From the NCBI GenBank assembly GCA_001468855.1, contig LDIV01000001.1, forward strand, positions 40,062 to 50,852: 10,791 nucleotides of DNA, given 5' to 3'. Made by a program: the position numbers and the translations under genes. This DNA is from a candidate division TM6 bacterium UASB124 (GTDB lineage: Bacteria; Dependentiae; Babeliae; Babeliales; RVW-14). Each line of letters starts with the position of its first letter. Position 1 is the stretch's first letter. The notes beneath the pieces were generated by a model. That model was given only the letters and a program-made list of their open reading frames with translations. It made no database searches and was not told the DNA's origin. Of the stretch, positions 1 to 6,682 are shown one piece after another.

Positions 1-951
1 TTATTGTGCATAAGCTCTATTATTATCCAAATCAGAGCGAAGAGAATCCAATCCGCCATGACTATACTGCATCCAATTATCACCGGCCTTAAGATATAAT
101 GCCTGTGGTAAATAATCGTAAAATTCTCCGATGCGATACAAAATATTTTGAGCATCCGAGTCATATTTTTTTCTCAGCTCATGAAAAAAATTAAAATAAC
201 AGCCGACAGCAACATTTAAATCAATAGCTTCATGGTTCCCTCTCAACAGAAAAACTTTATCCCAATTAGCTAACTTAAATTGTAAAAGTAAATACAACAC
301 TTCTGCGCCATAAGAACCACGATCTACATAGTCCCCCAAACACACCAGATAAAAGTCTGATTTTATAATTTTCAAATTCTCATCCAAATATTTATTTTTG
401 ATCAAGTCTCTGAGAATTTTCACCAAAGATTGTGCACTGCCATGAATATCACCAATTACACAAACTTCACTTTCAGGTGCAATGATTGCTTTCTGAACAC
501 AAAACTGCCCATCTTTCAATTTACCAACAGCATCTTCAGCTCTCGCCACATAACGATGAACAAGATCACATAAATCATTGGCTTGAATTACCGGCTTAAG
601 TGTAGAAAGCATTAACTGCGCATCTTTAGAAAAAGGAAGATATGAACTTGTATACTCTTGAAGCTCTGAAATCGTTATCATCTTATCCAAAAGCGATGAT
701 GTATGCGCTGTCTGAGTCTGAGAATAATATACATTACCACTACTGCTACTGCTGCTACTACTAATACTATGCGAACTCAATGAGGTTATAGGTGATGATG
801 CTGATAACAATTGAGATTGCAACAAACTCGCCTGTGATACATTGCTATCTGTTAAGGCATGATCTTGATAAACATCCATCGCAAATAATGGAACAGCTGT
901 AGTTAAAAGTATTTGAGCTGCACATGTAAATATACTTAAATATTTTTTCAT
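1..951 (-). CDS. Exported PPP-type metallophosphoesterase, C-terminally truncated
   Basis: The protein has 316 residues from the ATG at 951. An in-frame GTG lies 12 bases upstream, but MKKYLS is the typical signal-peptide start; no strong ribosome site distinguishes the two. A hydrophobic signal peptide ends near Ala-Met-Asp (residues 24-26), followed by a Ser-rich linker with eight consecutive Ser (about 64-71). The phosphoesterase core shows GDIHG (167-171), GDYVDRG (206-212), RGNHE (237-241) and HGG (298-300). These are the metal-binding and phosphate-binding blocks of PPP-family Ser/Thr phosphatases. The protein then stops after about 16 more residues. Its two complete paralogues here continue with a W-x-D block and RGHQH, supplying the last metal-ligand His. 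That part is missing, so the product is probably inactive or altered, unless a frameshift or insertion separates it from sequence left of the window. Family assignment is firm; activity is doubtful. Confidence 0.85.
   Translation of the reverse strand: MKKYLSIFTCAAQILLTTAVPLFAMDVYQDHALTDSNVSQASLLQSQLLSASSPITSLSSHSISSSSSSSSGNVYYSQTQTAHTSSLLDKMITISELQEYTSSYLPFSKDAQLMLSTLKPVIQANDLCDLVHRYVARAEDAVGKLKDGQFCVQKAIIAPESEVCVIGDIHGSAQSLVKILRDLIKNKYLDENLKIIKSDFYLVCLGDYVDRGSYGAEVLYLLLQFKLANWDKVFLLRGNHEAIDLNVAVGCYFNFFHELRKKYDSDAQNILYRIGEFYDYLPQALYLKAGDNWMQYSHGGLDSLRSDLDNNRAYAQ
739..762 (-). repeat. AGY trinucleotide run encoding eight Ser
   Basis: Eight successive serine codons are all AGT or AGC, giving an almost pure trinucleotide tract. 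It lies in the linker between signal peptide and phosphatase domain of the gene ending at 1. Slippage here would change linker length without breaking the frame. Confidence 0.8.
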
Positions 952-989
952 ATAAATAACCACAATTTTACCTATCTAAACAGAAATAC

Positions 990-1029
990 AAAGTAGTAGC
1001 GGTAGACAAAAACCCACCGCTACTACTTT
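990..1029 (-). terminator. Hairpin downstream of the second phosphatase gene
   Basis: A perfect 14-bp inverted repeat (990-1003 with 1016-1029) encloses a 12-base loop, 16 bases past the stop codon of the minus-strand gene ending at 1046. The stem is GC-rich in the middle and ends in AAAG/CTTT. The bases after it on the minus strand are only moderately T-rich, so this is a probable but not ideal intrinsic terminator. It lies about 40 bases before the next start codon and could instead attenuate that gene. Confidence 0.65.
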
Positions 1030-1045
1030 ATTATCCCTCAATCTA

Positions 1046-2956
1046 TTATTGCTTTCGTGCTAATAAGTGTGGAAACAGTTTCCATTGTGCAAAATCTTTG
1101 TCAGTTTTAATAATTCCATAAAAAACATCTGATGAAAGTCCGGCAGAAAGCCCACCCTCTGTTGCTGTTGTGAAGGTAAAAATGGCAGGCTGAACTGTAG
1201 ATATGGCAATCGGAACATTTCCATTTTGAATACCTGGGTGTAAAGTGTTTCCTATTTTTAAACCTTGCCCACGGTGTTGATGCCCTCTAAAAAGAGCTCT
1301 CATGTGTAATTGGGTTACAACATCCAAAGAAACCTCAGGCAAATTTGCTCCACGTTGTTCTGAGAATGTATTTCCCAGAACGTCATACCATGTAAAACCA
1401 GTTATCGCAGTATTATCTGCCTGACAAATCTTAATATGCGGGGATTTCTCATCAAGCAATTCTTCTATACCATAGCGTGTATCTAACCCACCATGACAAA
1501 AAGCCATCCAATCGTCAGCATTTTTAAAAAATACTGCCTGTGGTAAGTAATTATACATCTGTTGCAAACTCTCTTTGATCTGATCAGCAGTTCCTTTGTA
1601 TTTAGCAAGAAGCTCTTGATCAAAACCATAGGCTCCAGTTGTTCTATAATCTTCATGGTTGCCGCGAAGAAGGTATACATTATCCCAATTTGCCAGTTTA
1701 AGCTTCAAGAGCACATACCAGACTTCTGAACCATAAAATCCTCTATCAACATAGTCACCAGTAAAAACAAGATAAAAATCAGATTTCTTTATTTTTAACT
1801 GATCATCTAAATATCCTTGTTTAACAAGGTCTTGCAGAATATACACCAAACTATGAATACTACCATGAATATCGCCGATCACACCAATTTCACATGGTGA
1901 TTTAACAGCACCTTTTTGAATATAAAACTCATTTTGAGCTAGTTGTTTACCAATATTATTCTGAGCTTGATTTGTATATTGCTGAATAAGGTCCGTTAAT
2001 TCTAATGCATCAACTGAAACTTGCGCCTTAGCCAATGTTTGTTGTGTATATGAAATACCTCCATAAACTGGCGTATAAAATCCAGATGAAGATAACTCCC
2101 CATATTCGGGAAGACCCAAAAACTTTTGAAATATTTGCGCGGCAGAAAAGCCAGTAGAACTTGATGATACAGTACTAGAAGATGTTGCTTGCGGAGAACT
2201 TGAAGATGCCGTGCTCGAAGATACTGTTTGCTGAGCACTCGAAGACGAAGATCCGTTTGCAGCTGCTTTCGAAGGCGACATATAATTATCTATCAACAAA
2301 GAATCCAACAATATATTGCCCTTAGAACCAGACGAAGAATCGCTTGATATTGATGTTGTCAAAGTCTTGATAGATGGTGTAGCAGCTATTTGTTGATCCT
2401 TTTTACCATTTTGAATAGCATTGTGTACCGGATCAATAATTGTAAAATCATCATCATTTAAATCACGTTTTTGTACTGAACCATTTGAGCGAGTTACTGT
2501 TGTTGGTTGTGATGAAGCCGGTTGCAATAATCGAATAAGCTTATCAATTACAGAGGAAAGATTATTTGATGAATTTACTTGAGAGCACATTTGTTTGAGG
2601 TTCTGTAATACAGGAAGCATAACATCATTAAGGGTAAGTGTTAGATATTGAGCCCCCACAACGGTCATATTCATAAAAGCATCATTTATTTTATTATAAA
2701 GATCTTGCTCAGTAATAGTGCTCAACTGTGCAACTTTGGCATAAACGTTATCTGCTATTTGCTGATAATATTGCTCAAACGTTCTATCAGAAAGATTTTT
2801 TTTCTTATAACCATAACCGACTAACTGCTCATCAGTACTGGATTTTTTATCATCTTGTACACTCTCAAGAGAACCATCCATTGCTGCCAAGTTAGCCAAA
2901 GAGGTCACAAGACCACCAACTACGATAAATTTACTTACATTTAATAGCTTTTTCAT
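1046..2956 (-). CDS. Exported PPP-family Ser/Thr-type phosphatase with Ser-rich N-terminal region
   Basis: The protein has 636 residues. The ATG at 2956 is chosen because GGAG lies 6 bases upstream; an ATG 12 bases earlier overlaps that ribosome site. A signal peptide ends near Ala-Ala-Met-Asp (24-27). Residues about 28-290 form an unrecognised region with an acidic DDDFTIID patch (168-175) and a Ser/Thr-rich linker (about 205-270). The catalytic domain follows: GDIHG (361-365), GDYVDRG (400-406), RGNHE (431-435), HGG (488-490), a W-Y-D block (523-525) and RGHQH (557-561). This is the full PPP set for a two-metal centre that hydrolyses phosphoserine/threonine, sometimes phosphotyrosine. Export implies action outside the cytoplasm. 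Clear promoter at 3002-3029 and hairpin at 990-1029 suggest monocistronic expression. The catalytic domain is closely related to those of the genes ending at 1 and 8462. The physiological substrate is unknown. Confidence 0.9.
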   Translation of the reverse strand: MKKLLNVSKFIVVGGLVTSLANLAAMDGSLESVQDDKKSSTDEQLVGYGYKKKNLSDRTFEQYYQQIADNVYAKVAQLSTITEQDLYNKINDAFMNMTVVGAQYLTLTLNDVMLPVLQNLKQMCSQVNSSNNLSSVIDKLIRLLQPASSQPTTVTRSNGSVQKRDLNDDDFTIIDPVHNAIQNGKKDQQIAATPSIKTLTTSISSDSSSGSKGNILLDSLLIDNYMSPSKAAANGSSSSSAQQTVSSSTASSSSPQATSSSTVSSSSTGFSAAQIFQKFLGLPEYGELSSSGFYTPVYGGISYTQQTLAKAQVSVDALELTDLIQQYTNQAQNNIGKQLAQNEFYIQKGAVKSPCEIGVIGDIHGSIHSLVYILQDLVKQGYLDDQLKIKKSDFYLVFTGDYVDRGFYGSEVWYVLLKLKLANWDNVYLLRGNHEDYRTTGAYGFDQELLAKYKGTADQIKESLQQMYNYLPQAVFFKNADDWMAFCHGGLDTRYGIEELLDEKSPHIKICQADNTAITGFTWYDVLGNTFSEQRGANLPEVSLDVVTQLHMRALFRGHQHRGQGLKIGNTLHPGIQNGNVPIAISTVQPAIFTFTTATEGGLSAGLSSDVFYGIIKTDKDFAQWKLFPHLLARKQ

Positions 2957-2962
2957 AATAAT

Positions 2963-2966
2963 CTCC
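2963..2966 (-). promoter_or_regulatory. Ribosome binding site GGAG deciding the start
   Basis: GGAG on the minus strand sits 6 bases before the ATG at 2956 and inside the first codons of the alternative upstream ATG at 2968. This favours the downstream start. The neighbouring gene starting at 4483 has the same arrangement (ATGGAGG a few bases before its ATG). Confidence 0.75.
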
Positions 2967-3001
2967 ATTTATTTAGTTTATAAAAATCAATTTACTTTCT
3001 T

Positions 3002-3029
3002 AGTATATAAAAACATTACAACTTGTCAA
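3002..3029 (-). promoter_or_regulatory. Sigma70-type promoter for the gene ending at 1046
   Basis: On the minus strand, TTGACA (3029-3024) and TATACT (3007-3002) are separated by 16 bases. Transcription would begin near 2995, giving a leader of about 40 bases. The -35 is a perfect consensus match. The same TTGACA-N16 arrangement precedes the gene starting at 4483. Confidence 0.7.
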
Positions 3030-3064
3030 TTAAATCCAAGCAATCACATTAAATCATCATTTCA

Positions 3065-3085
3065 ATAAAAAATCACATTTTTTAT
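3065..3085 (-). terminator. AT-only hairpin after the orphan exported gene
   Basis: A perfect 9-bp inverted repeat (3065-3073 with 3077-3085) has a 3-base loop, 16 bases past the stop at 3101. All stem pairs are A-T, so stability is low. It may be a weak terminator or simply AT-rich sequence. Confidence 0.3.
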
Positions 3086-3100
3086 CATTTTTAACTACCG

Positions 3101-4483
3101 CTATTTCATGTCTGTGCTTGAAGAAGAACTGCTTATTGAAGGAACTTTAAGATGATAATCATCACCTTGAATAAATGGTTTGTAGTAAACCTTATCTTCT
3201 CCTTCAAAAAATTCTGGATAAACTTTTTTGTGATCTCTATCACCCTGTGAGAAAAATATAAGGGATGATGCTCGTTGATTATATGCAGGTAATATATTCG
3301 ACCCTTGATCATTACCAAATACTCCACAGATTCTGTTAAGTGCTGCCTGTGCTTTATCTTTACCATAAACATAAATTACAATACGCGGAGCTCCATTTGT
3401 TAATGTATTAATAAATTTAATTTTAATTTGGCTAATGCTCTGTTGAAGAATCTCATCACTCTTTACGTGTGTCAAAAGCTTAATAAATATTCTTTCAACT
3501 TCACCGTTAATCTCTTCTCGTGGCATAAGATGTATCTTATAGAGTTTAACCAGCTGATTGGCTACCTCTTTCTTATAATCATCTGATCCGGCATTCACAT
3601 AATCTGTTAAAAGAAACGGTTGACAGCGATTATACTGATTTCGTACGACAGGATTCTTGAGGATTCCACCTTCTATATATATATCACCTCCACCAGTAAA
3701 AACCGTACACTTACCCGGAGCCATTTCTACATTGGCAATAGTAAACCATCGCATAAAATTTTTCTTATCTTGATTATCCGAAAAACGAACTTGTGTTGCA
3801 TATTCTTCTTTAAAAAACTTTAGATATTTTGATGGGAGATCTTTACGAAAATCAGCATATTCACTGCTATCAGATATACTCGACGAGCTTAGCAATGGTT
3901 GCTGATTAGTTTTATCGTCTTGAACATCAGCTGAATCAAGTCGCTCAAAATCTTCCACATCCAAATTATCTGTTTTTTGTGTAGAGGTAGTTGATGTTGT
4001 TGATGAGCTAGCCGTCGACTTCGATGAAGAAAGCCATCCTGCAACTTTCTGCCAAAAGGATTTTTTAGACGGTGTTACAGACTGTGGAATAGGAGAAAAC
4101 ACAAAAGCAGCAGACTCCTCTGAGGACCTTTGGCCAGATGTAAGATTATCGACATTATCAGCAAGATTATTATTCTGAGTATACCCATTATGATTGTCCA
4201 CACCCCCCTGTGCCGATGTCGTACTTGTAGTACTTGCTGGCACCGTTGTCGACACAGAAGATGCTGTTGCAGATTGTGAATCAGGAGCAAACAAATGAAC
4301 AGAAGTTGCTTTGGGGTACCATTGACCAGATTGAGTATCTAACCACTGAGACTGCAAAAGATTATCAGCATTATCAGCAATATTGTTATTCTGACAAGGG
4401 TTGTCCATTGCAGACAATGTAATATTTGCTAAGACAAAACCACTGGTAATAAATATTTTACTTATATGTAATAGGTTTTTCAT
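3101..4483 (-). CDS. Exported orphan protein with duplicated N-terminal region
   Basis: The protein has 460 residues, with GGAGG four bases before the ATG. The signal peptide ends near Ser-Ala-Met-Asp (24-27). Residues about 31-170 hold two diverged copies of a roughly 70-residue unit, each beginning QNNN(I/L)ADN(A/V)DNL (31-42 and 103-114) and ending in a Ser/Thr-rich stretch. An acidic DVEDFERLD patch lies at 175-183. Residues about 208-445 appear globular and match no family I recognise with certainty. The segment PRIVIYVYG (366-374), a helix-like stretch, then RASSLIFFS (404-412) recalls the C-terminal layout of the HopA1 effector family. That is a weak resemblance from memory only. The C-terminus is a Ser run. 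N-terminus, ribosome site and promoter resemble those of the downstream phosphatase gene, but the C-terminal domain is unrelated. Function unknown. Confidence 0.85.
   Translation of the reverse strand: MKNLLHISKIFITSGFVLANITLSAMDNPCQNNNIADNADNLLQSQWLDTQSGQWYPKATSVHLFAPDSQSATASSVSTTVPASTTSTTSAQGGVDNHNGYTQNNNLADNVDNLTSGQRSSEESAAFVFSPIPQSVTPSKKSFWQKVAGWLSSSKSTASSSTTSTTSTQKTDNLDVEDFERLDSADVQDDKTNQQPLLSSSSISDSSEYADFRKDLPSKYLKFFKEEYATQVRFSDNQDKKNFMRWFTIANVEMAPGKCTVFTGGGDIYIEGGILKNPVVRNQYNRCQPFLLTDYVNAGSDDYKKEVANQLVKLYKIHLMPREEINGEVERIFIKLLTHVKSDEILQQSISQIKIKFINTLTNGAPRIVIYVYGKDKAQAALNRICGVFGNDQGSNILPAYNQRASSLIFFSQGDRDHKKVYPEFFEGEDKVYYKPFIQGDDYHLKVPSISSSSSSTDMK
4142..4177 (-). repeat. Internal repeat copy 2 in the orphan gene
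   Basis: This encodes QNNNLADNVDNL. Over about 37 bases it differs at four positions from the copy at 4355-4393. It marks the start of the second unit of an approximately 70-residue duplication. Confidence 0.75.
4355..4393 (-). repeat. Internal repeat copy 1 in the orphan gene
   Basis: This encodes QNNNIADNADNLL, the first copy of the repeated motif. Sequence after both copies also aligns (a T-x-SGQ stretch, then an F-x-P-x-x-QS-x-T stretch, then a Ser/Thr run), so the duplicated unit is longer than this core. Confidence 0.75.
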
Positions 4484-4521
4484 AATTCCTCCATTCTTAA
4501 TTATTAATTCTAAAGTTCTAT

Positions 4522-4547
4522 AATATGTTCGTTTAATATGTTCGTTT
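4522..4547 (-). repeat. Tandem 13-bp repeat at the transcription start
   Basis: AATATGTTCGTTT occurs twice without spacer (4522-4534 and 4535-4547), directly downstream of the -10 box at 4550-4555. The position overlaps the expected transcription start, so it could be a double protein-binding site or a simple duplication. Confidence 0.7.
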
Positions 4548-4549
4548 TT

Positions 4550-4577
4550 ATTATAAACAATTATTTCAATTTGTCAA
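4550..4577 (-). promoter_or_regulatory. Consensus sigma70-type promoter for the orphan exported gene
   Basis: On the minus strand TTGACA (4577-4572) and TATAAT (4555-4550) are both perfect consensus boxes, 16 bases apart. Transcription would start near 4543 with a leader of about 60 bases. This is the strongest promoter visible in the window. Confidence 0.8.
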
Positions 4578-4615
4578 TTGACTACGGTTTTTAGGTTTTA
4601 TCGATTCTAATCGCA

Positions 4616-4660
4616 AAAAACCGATATTTTTATGCAAAAAGCATAAAAATATCGGTTTTT
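4616..4660. terminator. Perfect bidirectional hairpin terminator
   Basis: A perfect 20-bp inverted repeat (4616-4635 with 4641-4660) has a loop of five A. The left arm starts with an A run and the right arm ends with a T run, so the RNA ends in U's on either strand. It would end minus-strand transcripts coming from the gene ending at 4954 and insulate the promoter at 4550-4577. Confidence 0.85.
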
Positions 4661-4782
4661 CTAAAAATATCATATGTAAGGGATTATGAGGAAAAAACAA
4701 CAAAAATAAATGTCCTCTGAATCCAAAAATTTATGATTGATTCTTGAGGGCTTACATACAAACACACTGAACACCGATCACC

Positions 4783-4841
4783 GGCCAGAGTCCAGAAATA
4801 CTATTAAAAGCTGGATACTGGCCCTGGATCTATTTCCAGGG
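4783..4841. repeat. Two stacked palindromes, REP-like element or RNA structure
   Basis: Palindrome 1 pairs GGCCAG (4783-4788) with CTGGCC (4818-4823), and after a 2x2 internal loop TCCAG (4791-4795) with CTGGA (4811-4815). Palindrome 2 pairs CCCTGGA (4822-4828) with TCCAGGG (4835-4841). They share two bases and so compete or stack. TGGATACTGG/TCCAGGG strings of this kind are common in dispersed bacterial palindromic repeats; copy number cannot be judged from one window. Confidence 0.55.
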
Positions 4842-4953
4842 TAGCACTGTTTCGCCGTTACAACGAGCAAATATGGTTCATTTTGCAATGGTATTCATGT
4901 TAAAGATGAATAAAAATAACTGATTTCAAGAGAGGTCCGTTGCTTAACATTTG

Positions 4954-6432
4954 TTATGCGGCTGAAATTTTAGAGACATTCAATACTGACGACCCACTCC
5001 ATGGGAAAATTGATCTATCAGCAATCGGACATTGGGTTGAGCTATCCGATTGCATCACTAAATTATCTTCCTTACTATACGAATTAAATAACTCTCCAAT
5101 ATTTCTATGCTTTAATAGATAAAATCCTACTAAACAAGCAGCAGATGTACCTATTGATACCGCAGGTTTGGCCCATACATTTAAAATCCAATTCTTTACA
5201 ACAGAAAACCAATGTCTATAAGCCCATTGAGTTAACAGTTGATTATCCATAAGCAATGAAATTGGCCCCGAAGACAAAGGCGGTACCTCCTTTAGTTGAT
5301 TATTATCTGGATAAAAAGACTTCTTTACACAGTAACCGCTATGAAGCAACATTTCTTTGACAGCGTTGGTATGCGTCGCCCCAGCAAGCAAAACAACTTT
5401 TTTGTACTGAATACTACTGCTAACAATTTGATTAAGGATATTAAGATCCATAAGAGCAGAAAATGCTCCAACAAGCAATGAAGCAATAGTGCTTCGTTCG
5501 GAATGCCTATCATACATACGAACTTTACCATATAGCTCTGATTTTTTAGCCATCGGACATTTGTTAATTACATCCGCAACTGCGGATAGCGCTAATTTTT
5601 TGTAATAATCTGGCAAATAGCTATACGATTGAAATAAACGGCCATACCTATCTTTAAACGTTTGACTAAGCTCTTGATCATATATGGCAATAAAATCAAC
5701 AAAGCTCTTAAAAGACATTCTTATAGCACTATCGATAAGACAAGCATCTGTTTCCATCAAAGGAACCTTTGTATGTATATGTGCCTTAAGTGCTGAATAC
5801 TTTTCTTCAAACTGATGGGAAAAACTTAGAAGAGTATTCCGTTTTTTTTCATCTTTAATGGAATACACATCCTGAAGTATAGTATTTTTGAGAGTTTCTA
5901 AATCATCATAAACATTTTGCAATGTAATCATCCTCAAAGCTGATGGCTCGATATCACTTAAGCTTAATGTTTCATCCCAAAGCAAAAAGGGACATCGATA
6001 TTGGTTAAAAACCCTTGTTATAACCCAAAAAAAGCTTATAGGACGATTTTCAATATTTGTTATTTTTATATTCTTAAGATCAAAACGTTTGTCAAAAATT
6101 TTTCTTATAACAGTATAACCTTCTCGATCATATTTTTTATCAGGAAGGTATGTTGGATCGCCCTCTATCAAGATATGCATCTTACCGGCAGTTGGATCTT
6201 TTTCTATACAATCCAATGTAGTATTAAAATAATTTTCTTGGGTAGTCTCTATTTTTTCCCAGGCCGCAAGATCTTTTGTAGGCCCTAATCCATGTTCATC
6301 ACCATATAAATACACCAAACAACCTGTTTGTGGATCTTGCAAAACATCAAGCCATGCCACATATGATTTGAGTGATGAAAAAAAAGCTATACATATAAGT
6401 AGACAACAACTACCCAATAACTTCTTACACAT
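4954..6432 (-). CDS. Exported TIKI/TraB-EreA-ChaN-like protein with C-terminal membrane segment
   Basis: The protein has 492 residues. The ATG at 6432 is chosen because GGAAGGG lies 6 bases upstream and overlaps an alternative ATG at 6447. A Cys-rich hydrophobic signal peptide or anchor spans residues about 4-22. Key blocks are LVYLYGDEHG (39-48), ILIEGDP (87-93), IENR (127-130), a D-x-NIL helix (329-333) and VLLAGATHTNAVK (347-359). A G-x-x-H near the N-terminus, an internal Glu and a second G-x-x-H near the end are the shared pattern of the TIKI/TraB/EreA/ChaN superfamily, whose members are metal-dependent peptidases, esterases or haem-binding proteins. The assignment is pattern-based only. 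A hydrophobic segment (about 423-440) may anchor the protein. The next gene upstream is a clear paralogue. A TATAAT box (6465-6470) precedes it. Confidence 0.85.
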   Translation of the reverse strand: MCKKLLGSCCLLICIAFFSSLKSYVAWLDVLQDPQTGCLVYLYGDEHGLGPTKDLAAWEKIETTQENYFNTTLDCIEKDPTAGKMHILIEGDPTYLPDKKYDREGYTVIRKIFDKRFDLKNIKITNIENRPISFFWVITRVFNQYRCPFLLWDETLSLSDIEPSALRMITLQNVYDDLETLKNTILQDVYSIKDEKKRNTLLSFSHQFEEKYSALKAHIHTKVPLMETDACLIDSAIRMSFKSFVDFIAIYDQELSQTFKDRYGRLFQSYSYLPDYYKKLALSAVADVINKCPMAKKSELYGKVRMYDRHSERSTIASLLVGAFSALMDLNILNQIVSSSIQYKKVVLLAGATHTNAVKEMLLHSGYCVKKSFYPDNNQLKEVPPLSSGPISLLMDNQLLTQWAYRHWFSVVKNWILNVWAKPAVSIGTSAACLVGFYLLKHRNIGELFNSYSKEDNLVMQSDSSTQCPIADRSIFPWSGSSVLNVSKISAA

Positions 6433-6438
6433 ATTGTG

Positions 6439-6445
6439 CCCTTCC
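6439..6445 (-). promoter_or_regulatory. Ribosome binding site GGAAGGG deciding the start
   Basis: GGAAGGG on the minus strand lies 6 bases before the ATG at 6432 and overlaps the alternative ATG at 6447, which has no comparable site of its own. Confidence 0.7.
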
Positions 6446-6464
6446 ATTTAATAAGAAGTTTAAT

Positions 6465-6496
6465 ATTATACACATTCAAACAATAAGAATTGTCGA
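6465..6496 (-). promoter_or_regulatory. Possible promoter, good -10 and poorly placed -35
   Basis: TATAAT (6470-6465) is a perfect -10 box, 33 bases before the ATG at 6432. The nearest -35-like hexamer, TCGACA (6496-6491), is 20 bases away, longer than usual. The -10 is probably real; the -35 is uncertain. Confidence 0.45.
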
Positions 6497-6621
6497 TCTA
6501 AATTTATGAAGCATCTAGCGATAAGATACCCACATTAAAACAAATTCCATTATTTATTATACCTGCACAAAACACCTTAGACAAAAGGCCTTTTTAAGCA
6601 TTTTTTGAACAAAATAATACA

Positions 6622-6643
6622 GGGCGGCAATTTTTTACCGCCC
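6622..6643 (-). terminator. GC-rich hairpin after the first TIKI-like gene
   Basis: GGGCGG (6622-6627) pairs with CCGCCC (6638-6643), with further A-T pairs inside after one mismatch. It lies 39 bases past the stop of the minus-strand gene ending at 6683. The following minus-strand sequence is T-rich but not a pure T run. It is the only strongly GC-rich stretch in this gap. Confidence 0.6.
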
Positions 6644-6682
6644 CATAAAACATATACAAAAATATTTCTTAATAAAAAACTC

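Larger units (their letters stand above)
4484..4953. other. Structured intergenic region
   Basis: This 470-base gap between two minus-strand genes shows no plausible gene. From right to left it holds a small hairpin (4892-4898 with 4906-4912), two stacked palindromes (4783-4841), a perfect 20-bp hairpin (4616-4660), a promoter (4550-4577) and a 13-bp tandem repeat in the leader (4522-4547). The part from 4770 to 4860 is visibly richer in G+C than its surroundings. It could be a long 3' untranslated region, a small RNA gene or a dispersed palindromic repeat. Confidence 0.6.

Noticed and set aside
952..963. GTG start four codons upstream for the truncated phosphatase
   Set aside because: MKKYLS is the normal signal-peptide start, and no stronger ribosome site supports the GTG.
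4661..4953. A tRNA or other known structural RNA in the GC-richer intergenic stretch
   Set aside because: No cloverleaf, T-loop or CCA-like end could be traced, and the pairing is of simple stacked hairpins.
6001..6288. Plus-strand open frame of 95 codons opposite the second TIKI-like gene
   Set aside because: It runs antisense to conserved motifs such as ILIEGDP, and its composition reflects AT-rich reverse codons.
6386..6432. Lipoprotein signal in the Cys-rich N-terminus (LGSC)
   Set aside because: The Cys is at about residue 9, too early for a lipobox after a hydrophobic core.
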